Source: Laguncularia racemosa
Lineage: Eukaryota; Streptophyta; Magnoliopsida; Myrtales; Combretaceae
Length of the DNA stretch: 64,000 nucleotides
Direction: 5' to 3'
NCBI GenBank assembly: GCA_037954665.1
Contig: JBBMOL010000016.1
Span: forward strand, 7,440,001 to 7,504,000
Shown: positions 22,701-35,200 of the stretch, piece after piece
Numbering within the stretch: position 1 is the stretch's first letter
Layout: every line of letters begins with the position of its first letter
Position numbers and translations under genes: made by a program
The notes under the pieces: model-generated
What the model was told of the DNA's origin: nothing
Databases searched by the model: none
What the model saw: the letters and a program-made list of their open reading frames with translations, nothing else

Positions 22701-24682
22701 AATTCAACACACAAAAATACAATTTCACAACGAAGAATTAGGGTTTCTAGCTAAGGAAAGAGCAGAGGATAAGTACCTGAGCAATTTGCTCAGCAAACTT
22801 GCAAAATATCTTTTGAAAAAACCAACTTAACTTGGTATTTCTTATTTATAGTTAGTTAACTTAAGCTCCCCTGCCAGCTGTCACCAATCCTCTCTTTACA
22901 CACCAGCATCACTCCTTAAAACTACCATGTCAGCTCCCTTTCATAAAAGGAACACCATATTGCTCATACCACAATACACTACACACATGGCAATATAGGG
23001 GATTTATGACATCGCATCATATCACTCATCCAACTGTAATTTTGTGGATATTTTCCATTGCTGTTCATTTGATTGCCTTTCAGTAACTCATATATAGTAA
23101 ATAAAACTAATTCTGACTCTGAATGTTGGGAAGTGGGATGTTGCAGGCAGATATATATCAATAAATGTATATTATCTGCCCCACTCTATGGTGTTATCTC
23201 CCTGTAGCAACTTACTAGTGATTAGCATGGTTTAACTTCAATGATAATATTTGAGCATCCCATTAATTGAGCAGAATGTTAGCCAACTTGATTTATTCAT
23301 TGTATTTCCAATGAACAATTTTGACGAGTCAATCATCTCAATGCTCCTGCACTACCTATCATGTGCTTTTCTATCACCAAACATGTGGAAAGGGATGCAA
23401 TCCAGTCCATCACAAACAAAACAAAGAAATTATAAGTTCAACCACATCCTTTATCTTTCAGTCAAGCAGTTTGGAGGAACAAAAAATCATCAACTTAATT
23501 CCTACTACTCGCGCAGGGGGTCAATTAGCTTGCCGACTTGCTTTCTGCACCCAAACAATTGATCAATAAGTTCCCCATCTATGCTTCCACCAATCACAAA
23601 TCGCTATCAACGACAAAGCAGAAGGTGGTTCCCGCATTATATAAGTTTATGACAATTGATCAATGAGTTTCCCATCTATGCTTCCACCAATCACGAATTG
23701 TTATTGATAACAAATCAAAAGGTAGTTGCCGCATTATAAAAGTTTGTGATCCGTGGGAACGCATATGTAGACACTGGCACAGACAAGCGTGTCCCCAAAT
23801 GATGAATCTCTTGGAGCCCTAGAAATGGCTGATAAAAAATTCATTCCTATCCAAAAAATTTATCATCCCAATAAACCGAATCTCTGTATCGAATCCAATA
23901 ATGGTGGAAACACTTTGATAGGTTACCAATCTCAAATTTTAATACCACACCACACCAATAGACATTTTGTGCAATTCTACTATGAAATACATATATGCAA
24001 CATAAATGTTTACCAGCAAATCGGCTTTGATCACAGGTATCTGGGATAATCGATAAGAACTGAATTAGCATGATTTTATTTGTCAGTTTTACAAAAATTT
24101 CCAAAAGTATATAATTTTATATGGTTAACGGTGTGTTTGTAGCAAGCACTCCTTAATTGAACCGATATCAAATTATTCATCAAACATGAAAATCGATGTA
24201 CTAATCCAATTCCAAGACCTAATTTATCAATAAATACTCATGATGATAATAAGAATAACCATATTGGAAAGTAAAGAATCTTAAATCAATTCCACAGCAT
24301 TTCTAAGTAATCAAGAAACAAAGACTAAACTTTGAACTCTTAATCGACCTACATCAATCACCTTTTGCTTTTGTGAAGGTTGACTCCGGACCTCTTCAAC
24401 AACCGGCGATGAGTTCACCGTCTCAATAGACGGCAGGTCAACTCGGTTGGTGGTCAACAAGGACGGGAGTTTAATGAATGGCTTTGAAAGTTTTGAATAT
24501 GGAGGCGATTCTTCATGTTTGCAGGTAATCGAATTCGAACCCGGGCCTAACCGCCTTAAGTCGAGACGAGTTGAGCTGAGCTTGAGTGAGTCAACCCGGC
24601 CGAGTGGAGCAAAGACATGGGAGTGTTTGTGGTGAATTCTACTGGAATGGATAGAAGATGATGAATATAGAAGCCTTTCCAT
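19778..24682 (-). CDS. Chloroplast NicO/UreH-like high-affinity nickel-transport family protein
   Basis: Two exons on the minus strand. Exon 1 is 24682-24353 (110 codons, ending before donor GTAGGT). Exon 2 is 20620-19778 (280 codons plus TGA, after acceptor TTATTCAG). The join is phase 0 and gives 390 residues. Residues 1 to about 90 are Ser-rich and basic with few acids near the start, as in chloroplast transit peptides. The membrane part starts near 111. Motifs of the NicO/UreH superfamily are present: HTLSGPDH (178-185), GFGHDAG (His at about 212) and HGLQPDA (302-308). These His/Asp residues line the metal path in related Ni/Co transporters. At least six hydrophobic segments are visible. 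Arabidopsis relatives are At2g16800 and At4g35080. The transported ion in plants is not established here, so the nickel label comes from the family name. Exon 2 reads nine codons upstream of its first Leu-Ser, and the sense there (AISTGTFVL) fits a membrane helix. Confidence 0.9.
20621..24352 (-). other. 3.7-kb intron of the NicO-like gene
   Basis: Large single intron between phase-0 exon ends. It contains only short open frames with no recognisable family on either strand, plus the 97-bp tandem duplication at 23.6 kb. No tRNA, snoRNA or transposon with clear ends was found. Confidence 0.7.
23555..23749. repeat. 97-bp tandem duplication inside the intron
   Basis: Two adjacent copies, 23555-23651 and 23652 to about 23749, both starting ACAATTGATCAAT and sharing CCCATCTATGCTTCCACCAA and a GCATTATA...AAGTTT end. 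They differ at roughly one base in ten. Non-coding. Confidence 0.88.
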
Positions 24683-24830
24683 GGCTTCTCTCTCTCTCCC
24701 TCTCCCTCTCCCTCTCTCCTCCCTCTCTGTTTGGAGAGGTGTAGAGGCTTAAAAACAGAGTTTCTATAGAGAGAGAGACGGAGAGACGATGTGAGGACGG
24801 AGTTTTATGGAAGCGAAAGATTCGAGTTCC
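24683..24830 (-). promoter_or_regulatory. GA-rich 5' leader/promoter region of the NicO-like gene
   Basis: On the gene's strand this is a run of GAGAGA and GAGGGA repeats just upstream of the ATG at 24682 (CT-rich as written on the plus strand, 24688-24728). Such purine/pyrimidine tracts are typical of plant 5' leaders and core promoters. No certain TATA box or start site was identified. Confidence 0.5.
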
Positions 24831-27800
24831 AACTGAAAACAGAAAACTAGGGGTCTCTTTAAATTCTTTATTCTATCCTCGCTGATTTTATCTCCTTTAC
24901 CCAAATAAATAAATAAATATTACGATGGGTATTGAATTCAAAACTCAAATTCAACTAAATTTAAAATTTTAAGTTGGGGAATTCGAGCTCCACTGGAAAC
25001 TCAGATTTATATAGAAAATATATAATTTTTTTAATTAAAATAATATTAGTATTTAGATTTGATTCTAATTTAATTAAATTCGTGAATTAATCAAGATAAA
25101 TATCATAAATTATAAGTTTAACTCAATAAACTATTTGAGCTATTTGAATAATTCAAATTTGAACTTGACTCGATAAGTTACATGAATTTCGAATCAAATT
25201 TAAGTAGGTGGTAAATAAACTTGACTTATTTATATTTTTAAGCGTAATGTATTTTTGTAAAATAAATATTTTAAAACTATATTTCTTCTCTATTTAATGA
25301 TATTCTTATATTTTATATTGTATTTGTATAATATATTTTAAATGTGGTTTTCGATAATAACTTACTTCATTTTGTCGGAGGGAGAGAAAAATTAATTTTA
25401 AATGATTTTAACCTTCATATTTTCGATTGTATGGCCTTTTAATATCTCAATAGAAGTTTAAGGATTGATTGGTAATTGAATTAAGATTATATAATTCCTA
25501 AAAAATAGGGAGGGATATATGACTTATATATATTATTAATAAAGCCAATGTGTATGCCAATTTTTTATCTAGGTAATTTTCATCAATTGTCCATTTTGTA
25601 TATTTTATTTAATCAAAGTTGAAGAATTAGGCTCTATTATTATTATCAGAGATATAGACAAGAGAAATCTTTATCGATGTTTGGAATACTTGTTGATGAT
25701 CAAAATAACATTTTTTTTCTTTTTAATCTTTTCATATGATTGATTTTTTTTTTAAAGCGTGGAAATTAGTCTTAGATAGATTTTTTTTTTTTTTTGCTTT
25801 TTAACTAATGATAGGATATTTATCTTATGGCTGACTTTGGTAAAATAGTGGAGGAAATTGATTTGTATTTTTGCTCTCAAAAAATAAATTACCCCAACAT
25901 TACGATCTTCTTTGTTTTTTTTTTTAATAAATAAATAAACTTCACAGCCTAATTTTCTGGTATAAAGTGTCCACCAAAGAGTTGGTCTAAAGTTGTTAAG
26001 ACATGGTCACACGAAAGTGTTATTTAAATCGCACGTAGTTGTGGACTACTTCAAGTCACATGTTGTTAATTGTCGTTTCTAACAAAGTTGGAAACTTCAT
26101 TGTATTCATTCTATCTAGTCATTGCATCTTTAGCAATAGCTTTTAAGATTACCAAAAAAGTCCAAGTACAATTCCATATAAAGACGACTTCATGGAGTCT
26201 TTTTACTTATTTTGCTGGATAAACTAGTAGTTGACCATAGGGGATGAATCTTAAGGGTCTTTTTAGAAGGGAAAAAAAGTAGATATTTAGTAATAATATT
26301 ATATATATTAACTTTTGATTGAACCATAATATTTAATTTAATAATAAAATTATATATATCTAATTATTTAATATAATAAAAATAATATTAAATATTTTTA
26401 ATTACATAATATAGTAAAGTAGCGAAAAATACAAAAGATTAAAGCAAGGGCCACAAGGAATTGTATAAGCCCCAACCATCTTCAACGGCCTTGCAAGGCC
26501 AATCAAAAGTTGGCACACGTTAATGATTGATAAAAAAAATTAATGAAATTGTTTGATATTTTATTTTTGTAAAAATTGGAAAAGGTCAAAGACTAAAAGA
26601 AGAAAAAAAAATCATTCAAATAAAAAAATAGATAAACAATAAAAACTAAATGTATACTTCTCTTGTTTAAGGATGAAAGTCTATCTTACAGATATATTAA
26701 TGTAGATGGGGAAGCAAGTATGTTAGAATATATAGGATATTTGATCCGACTGTATTTTCTTATAAGAAATGTGACACGTTTAGGCAATCATCTTACTAGC
26801 ACATAAGGTGTGTATCAATGATCGGGATATATATTCAAATACTCGACAAACTTGCCCCTAAATTGAACGACATATAATACACTTGAAACAAACACATCAA
26901 ATACTAAAATATGGCGATGAAAAATATTATCTTTGTAACATTATGCATAAAAATAGGAGTTTTGATATATTTTAATTCTATATATATATATAAACACTAT
27001 TCAAATTATGGCAACAAATGATTAATAGTTGCACATATACTAAGACACTTTATAAGTATAGGTTTAGTTTTGATTTTCGAGATATGTATTTTTTTTAAAT
27101 AGATCGGGTTCGGGTTTTAGGCAACTCTTTTGATATAATCGTATCCCTTTGTAGTGGTGGATTCAAGTTTTAGATTACCCCGTATGGCCTATCTCACTAG
27201 AGAATGTTTGGATAAGGAACTCAATTTGGATTGGTTGAGTTAGTACAAAGGACAAAAATAAACTGTTTTACTTGGACTTACTCTCTAGCTGTGGTCCTAT
27301 AACAAATAAGCTAAATGGGCAATACATAATTTGACTACAAAAACCTATTAATCATTTGTTAATGAACTATTTCCTTTACATTTGTTGTACAATGATATAA
27401 GGATGTTTTATAATTTTAGGGAGAGGAGGATCCCTATAGACGATATTGGGAGTAAATATCCGAAGATACTTGTATTATTATCATTGGCCTAACTACAATA
27501 TGCATCTCCCATTTGCACAAAACAACAGCTATTTTAGAAGCTATGAGACAATCCTGATTAGAGAAATAGGATTTTCAATTTTTAACGCAACATAGTAATA
27601 CAAATGCAAATATAATGTGATTGGAAACATGACATCATAAACTAAATCTAAAAATAATACTACATACGAAATAAAAGGTACAATTCTTATATCAAAAGAA
27701 TTCGAGACAAAAGAAAAAGATCAACCATGACTTCTTCTTTTTTTAAAATATATATGTATTTATATCTTTTTCAAAAGTGAAGACAAAAAAGGGGATGCAT

Positions 27801-30800
27801 TCGTTTTTGCATGTAAAAAGCATTTGTTATGGGTGTAGGCAGAAGACTTGGGGCTTCAAAGACTAAGTGGAGGTTGCTCTCACACATTAATTAGAGTATA
27901 ATGAACTTGCGACCATAATTTGGCCACATCTCCTAGGAGAAAAGTGTAGCCTTCACGTCGACGCCTAGATTTCAACATGTCGAGATTTTTTTATTAAATT
28001 ATACAGCGAACTGGATGATGATGATGATGGTATAAGTGTCAAATCGCAAACATAAACAAATGGGTGCGACTTCTTTTATTCGCTTTGTATACAATTGGTA
28101 TATGTCACCCAAGTTTATAATACCAAGGTTTATTGAGATATAAGGTCAGATTCTATACTTTATCGTGTAAATACAAGATTTAAAGATTTAAAACTTAAAT
28201 GTAAATTATATCAATGCTTAACTTAAAACTCCCCAATCATAAAGATAGACACGAAATCATATAATTAAAAGGATTGGACTAACCTTATATAAGTTATCAT
28301 TAGAAATACTCATAAAAAAAAACTTCACTTAATAAAATCAAGATATTTATTGTATTCATAATATAACCATTATTTATAGTGTACTAGTAATAAATAAATA
28401 GTAGCTTAGGAGAATTTGTTTAGTTAATTACAATTTTATAATAAATAAAATTTATTATTATTAGTTATTATTTAATATCAACAGTTAGCTAATGCTTCTA
28501 ACAAGTGAAGGAGCTTAAAACATGGCTTCACTGTTTTTAAGCAGAAGCTAAACATAATCTATTTAATTAAGTGATTGATCCTTAAGCAAAACTTCAATAG
28601 AACGATTGTGCTTATGTGATCTTTGTTTTTGCCCCTGAATGAGGAGAAAGAGGTGCTTATTTATAGATTTTAGAACTCAATATTATCTATTGGATTTACA
28701 CCAATAATCGACGGATGAGAGGAACTCTCACAAACATTTGTTAGATAGTTTGAGAAGCAATCTCTTTTTATTACAAATTCTTCCTCCTAGACTTCCTTAG
28801 TCCAAGCACATAGACAAGTCTAATGAGGGCACAAACTTTTCTAAAAAAGGTTGAACTAGTTTAATGATCCCTATTTTAAGCTCATCAAGCGAAATCTCCC
28901 TAAAATATCCCAACACAACTGGTCTAATTTCCTAGACTCTATCACTTAGTTTAATGAATCAGTCAAAGACTTTTGCTAGCCTTAGCCCGTATTCTTTGAA
29001 GTCTCTACACTAGTAAACAATGAAAACATAATAGACAACAAAAAGGAAAACAAACAGTGAATTAGAGGCATGACAAGATCGCTATATTTAGAGAATTCAT
29101 GCTTTTTACATTGACTTTGCCTTCAAGGGAATAAAGACGGATCTTCCCCTAGGAAGTCTAAAGAACTGTGGGCAGCAATCTGATTATTTTTTGAGATCAC
29201 ACTTTAGAATTTGGTATTATTGAGCTTTTTGTGTAAAGAGAGAAAAATTATGTGGAATTTCCAAAGAAAATCTCACCTCACCATATTTTTAAGAACTCAT
29301 GATTTTATATCCATCATTCAAATATAATTAATCAATACACCTCTTTTAAATGAACACAACTCTTTGATTAAATGCTCATATTTATATCTTGTTATTAGAA
29401 AGTTTTGAAGAAGTTATGACCTTTTAAAGTAATTAAGCATATTTGCAATACTTGAATGAGCACGATATCAAAGAATCACAAAATACGAGCAAGTGTGAAA
29501 TATTACGTAAGAAACTTTGTTTGGATTTCATGAGTTTCATTTAAATAAGGTGTCTTCAATAGTCTCTCTTTGAGCTCTTAGTATAACTTTGTCTAAATTT
29601 CATTCGGTGAGATTCAAACAAAGTTCTTAATTCGTAGGACACGAAATATTGAATTTCTTCCCTTACTAGATATAGGAATACAAAGCATCCTACTTCGCTT
29701 AAATTTTGTGCATAAGATTCAAATGAGGTCCACCTATACTCAAATATTTGTATCTCACTTCATTGCTTGCCCGTGATGCTACTAATTAAATGGTTTCCAA
29801 ATATGTTTTACAAGCACATAATTGATAATATATACAATAGATCCATACCTAATAAACACACACACACATACATACATATATGTATGTATGTATGTATATA
29901 CGTATAAAACAAATCTCATAGATTATGATGAAGCCCACCCTTAATATTAACTATCTACTTTAGATATGTATAATATACATGAATTGGATAGAATTAAGTT
30001 TTATATCGAATAAAATACCATAGACATGAGTTTTGATATTATATTACAAGTTTGATTGTATATTTACTAGATTCTAGCAAATGCTTCAAAGGCTTTAGAT
30101 AAAATGTTAATATGTTAAATATATTATTTACTATACTTATGTATTATATTATATAGTAGTTGATAATATATATATATATACAATGTATGTATTAAGATTA
30201 TGTTAATATATATATATGCACATCATATTATGTCATGTACTATATGATAGATATTACAATATATTTATATTACATTTGGTTATTATAACGGAATAAAACT
30301 AAAATAGAATTGCAATTCTTTTGATATTATTTTATTTAATGATAGAGGTATTTTTTGAATAAAAGTTACAATTTCTGATAAATAGCTATTTCTTTAGTAA
30401 ATGAAATGAATAAGTATTTCTTATATACTCCATATTACATGAAATAGGCATTTACTGTAATATAACTTTTTACAAACCAAATAAAGAAATAACCATTCCA
30501 TATTAACAAATGTAGAATGGCAATTCCCCAAATATAGTGTTGATGTAGTAAATATATGTAGTATTATAATACATTGTATTACCATTACCATTAATTTATA
30601 CGTTATCAAATATTTATCATTAAGGTAGATTGTAATACACCTCTTAATCTATTAGTTAAATATAGATAGATTTGAAAGTGACAATTCCACTCTATATCTT
30701 TAAAAACATGTGAATGCGCCCTAAGTCATCACTAAAAGTCCAAAATCGTTGCTATTTATAGTCCCCTTTTAGTGATAGTTTTAGAGCTTTGATGAGGGAT

Positions 30801-31850
30801 GCCATTGAATCAAGTAAGAGATGTGTTTTGCAAAACCTAAATCCAGCCTAGCAACCTTTAAAACTTTTTAAAATCCGACCCTAAACCCTATAAGGTTATC
30901 TTATATCAAAACCCTGCTCTTATAAGGTATTATTGAACCCACAATCTAATTTGACCTAACGTGGCATAATAACAAATGATCTTTTATAAAATTTATGTTA
31001 TGGACAAATATTGTAATCTTTTTAGTTATCCAAAATTTTCAAAATTATTAGAGAAATAGCTATTGATTTGAATGAGTGCTTATGTGTCTACTTCAACTTA
31101 ACGTTCATGCTAATTATTTTCAAACTATTATTATTATGTTTTTTGGGAAAATTTTGCAAATAACATAATGAAGGTATATTATATGCCTCATCTGTTGCTT
31201 TCTTGAGGTTTTTTTTTTCCTTTAATAATATGAAACTTTCTACTTGCTTTTTAAATAATGATGCATTTTCAGCTTTTTGCTTTGATACAACATCTAATAT
31301 TGAAGTTAAATAAAGAATGCATAGAAACATATAGCATGAAATGAAATGAAAATTATATAGTAGAGTTAAGAATATTATTATCTAGTATTTTTATTGGGTT
31401 TGGCTTTCCATCGTGTTCTATATAAAACCAAAAACCTAACTTACAACCCTATAGGATTTGGAAATAATATCTAAACCTGTTCCAAAACCCCATAAGGTAA
31501 TTAATAGGTTAGGTGAATTGAATATTTTGTAATAACTTGTTTGATAATATCTCTAGTTTTGACAATAATTTAAAAGTTATTTATATGTTTTTAAAAAGAT
31601 CTAGAAAAATAGGATTATACTTTAAGAATTTAAGAGGTCTATCTACGTTTGACTAATGATTTAAATATTATTCTATAGTTTTATGGTTACCTAATCTCTC
31701 ATTTGACTGTTGAAATCTTAATACATTAACTTTTATAATTATTTTTATTCATTGGATCGAAGTCTATAAATTTCAACGAATTTTTTTTTTCTTAGTTTAG
31801 GGAATTATCCCAAATATATAGAACTAATATAGGATTTGGATATGAAAATT
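24831..31850. other. Gene desert, part 1
   Basis: About 7 kb of AT-rich DNA with no supportable exon. Visible items: a decayed TTGAACTTGACTCGA-type dispersed repeat at about 25080-25210; a CACACA/ATGTATGT microsatellite at about 29860-29900; an AT tract at about 30167-30182; and a small foldback, CATCACTAAAAG at 30728 against CTTTTAGTGATAG near 30767. The segment 28640-29800 is less AT-rich and looks like old transposon DNA, but I could not define ends or domains. Confidence 0.5.
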
Positions 31851-32215
31851 TGTATCCATATTGGTGGACTAAGAAAAATGAAGTCGGCAGCAACCTTGTT
31901 GGACCATTCCAGCTCCAAGATTTGGTGACGAAGGTGGTTCGGTTCCTTCATCCCTGATTGGTGTTGATATGATGTTTACCTAATTCTAACCACACCTGAC
32001 CTCCAATGGGCCTGCGCGTGCTCCGCATATACAACCTCGTGGCCCCGCTCGTGCTCGCTTGTGCTGGCCACGTGCTCAACCCATGCTCCACTCATACGTA
32101 CGGCGGGTCTTACGACTTCGATTTCGTAAATATGATGAATATAAATGGGCTGGATTACAAGCCCAGAGATAATAGTACACAGAAAATATTTTCGAGGGTC
32201 TTCAGTATATTTTAG
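31851..32215 (+). other. GC-richer island with a 69-codon open frame, unrecognised
   Basis: Between 31990 and 32130 the base composition rises well above the surroundings, and a 69-codon frame runs from 32006 to 32215 (starts MGLRVLRIYNLVAPLVLACA, hydrophobic near the start). No family is recognised, and no promoter or splice sites support it. It may be a fragment of a mobile element or an unrelated GC-rich insertion. Confidence 0.25.
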
Positions 32216-35200
32216 AAAAATGATATAGGAATTACAGATGGATAGTCTATTAATGACCTAACTATATACTAGCCCAAAGATGACATAGTATATCACAATG
32301 AATTTGTCCCACGGAGTTGAATTTTCTTCATTTTTTTTTAATTTAGAAATCGTATCAAGGCCATCCTTTTTAATAAAAAATATAATCCAATAGAGTAAAA
32401 GTGATCGAAATGGGTAGAATAGCATGATACATATACAAGGATATTAGATCTATATGTAAAGCCTATTATCCTACACAAAAAAATCGACTAGAGGAATCAC
32501 TGGTGGGTGATTAGCTAGTTTATTGATTGCCTAACTATTTTTTAGCGCAAAATCGGTAAGATATATCACAATAAAATCAACATAGGTAGTATTTAGATTA
32601 CAGTAATAAATAGTAGAAAGAAAATCGTATAACACGAAATAAGGACAATAGAATAGTAAAACTTTTTTATATCATATTTGATGTGGATGGTATTGGATAA
32701 GGATTTTTGAGAATCTACTAATTAGATATACAAAGTATTATACTAAACATAATATATAGAGTATTGAATAAGGATTTTTGTATTTTTGTTTGGTAAATTT
32801 GATTTTTGTATCATATTTTAGATGATACAAAACATAAGCATTTTGCCTAGTAATTGAAAAATATACAAACCAAATCAAAGAACAAAATGTTTTGTTCAGT
32901 TTAATACTATAAAATTTTAACGATCAAACGATACCATAAAGTTAGATTATGCTTATTTTGTTTTGAAATTGCATAAGATGTTTTTGTTTAAAAATATAAT
33001 CAAATTATATCTTCTAGAGCAAAAAAAGAAGTAAAAAGTGTGGGTTTCAAATGATCTTGATTGTACGGTTAAACATAAGACCCATATAGAGCTCAATTTT
33101 GGGCTTTTGATTCAATGAAAGTGTCGATAACATAATTAAAGCTAGGCCCAAATCTAGTGTAGCATTTGTATTTGATGAACCAACTACCAGATTACCAGCT
33201 ACTCAAGTTTGGTTAAATTCTTACTTGAGTTGAATTCATCTCTAGTTGTGTTACAGTCGAAATCAAGTCCTTTGAATAATTCATCAAGTCAAGTAAATTA
33301 AGCTTGAATCGATGATAAGTAAAGGTTTAATAGTTTAGTTTAGGAGTTATTTTTTTTTATTTAAAAATATATTTCTTCTAAAATAAAATGAGCTTAATGA
33401 AGTGGGGTTCAAATTTCTACAATACTATTTTGACTTGAACTTGTACTTAAAATCATAACCTTCGTCGTCTAATCTCAACTATTATATGTGTTTAAAATCA
33501 AGCAGGTAGCATGGCCTTAGAGGTTTCACCCCAAAAAAAAAAAAAAAAGCCCTTAGAGGAGGCAAACATAAATGAAGATCTTCAAGCGTTGATTTGGGCC
33601 CAAAAAGCCTTAATTATTTTTGGGCCTCTGGACCGTGCCAACAGCTACGAATATCCTTGGAGTAAAATTATAAGATAGGAAAATATAGTTGATGCACTTC
33701 AACTTTGGTGATGGGATGTGAATCTTAAAAAAAAAAAAAAACCACTTAGGCACTTTTTTTTAAAAGAGAAATTAACAGCAATTGTCATACCAATTGAAAA
33801 TCATTTTCATATCAAATATCAAAGAACATGGTTAAAGAATATTCGGAACTAAGAACCTAACTCAGATTTCTTTTATTCATTAAAGACCCAAAATTGGAAA
33901 AAAGAAGAAGAAGAAAACTATCGTACTTCTTGATCCTTCTTTTTCGACTGCCGGATTTTCCCTTGTCTCGTTATATAATAGAGATTCGATGCAGTTAAAG
34001 TTAATGATGCAAATGAGTTAAAACTTGTAAATAATTTAGGTTCGGTTTACGTTTTATTTGAGTTCAATTAAATAGTAGTTGATTCATGTTCGAACTCAAG
34101 CTACTCTAATAATTTATTTAGTTGAACCTATGCTTTATAATATTCAGGTTGACCAGTTTGTAAGTTTAATTAGATTCAATTTAAGCATGAATGTTAGTTG
34201 AGTTTAAATTAAGTTTATATATCAATATTATTTGAATTAAAAGAAGAATATTCATTTAGAAAAATCAAGTATAAATAAGTTATCATCGAGTGGAACTCGA
34301 GTTTGTTGAAAATCAATTTAAAATAAATTTAAATTCTAAATTTAAAACTTGACTGAATTTGAGTTCTAAATTTTTTTAATTGAGATTAAGTTGAAAATCA
34401 AAACTATAACAATTCAACTTGTCTATTACGCCTAATCCATAATTGAACTTGTAAAAATTTCGAAATGGAAAGATGCTGGTGGTTTTAAGTTTGCCTGAAG
34501 AAAGCTGAATAGGATGCTCCTTGGTTAGTTTTTATAAATGTAATGTAATCATGAAATCACACCTAATCTAGACCTAAAAAGGAAACCCTAAACCCATATT
34601 AATGATTTTTAGCGTATTTAGGATATGCAAACACTTTAGAGCAGTTATTTCATGATTGTAACTAAGGGTATTATCGATATCAACGAAAGCGAAGCACAAC
34701 CTTGGACCACAGCTTGCTGTTGGGCAGAGGCACATGTTTTGTCGATTATGGATTCTAGGTGGTCCTTGCTATTTAATTCTTGTCTCAAAAGAGCTGAGAT
34801 TACTTACTTTGTGATTTCCACGATTCGCAACTAGTGAGGTATGGTAAGGTAAGGGCCGGACAACCATGGAATTGAATGGAGTGGAGAAGGTCTTTGTTAA
34901 TAAATATACTTCTGTATTGAAACAAAATCTAAAGAGAAATTATAAATAGACGATCTAAATTTCATAAGTGTAATTTTATCTTTTCAATTATAACTTTTGA
35001 AAATGTGTACAAAAATCCCAAATCATCATTAATGTTTTACATCTATGACTATATAAGATCCTTTTAACAATGATTCAAGGGTATAGTAATCGTTTGAAGG
35101 TTATTTATATACTTTTAAATTTTATAAGGAAATAAGGTTATGTATTAAAAATTTTAGAGATATATTAAGAAATTATATTTATATCTAATTAATAATTTAT

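Noticed and set aside
28640..29800. Less AT-rich segment considered as an LTR or transposon
   Set aside because: No inverted or direct terminal repeats, primer site or protein domain could be found by eye.
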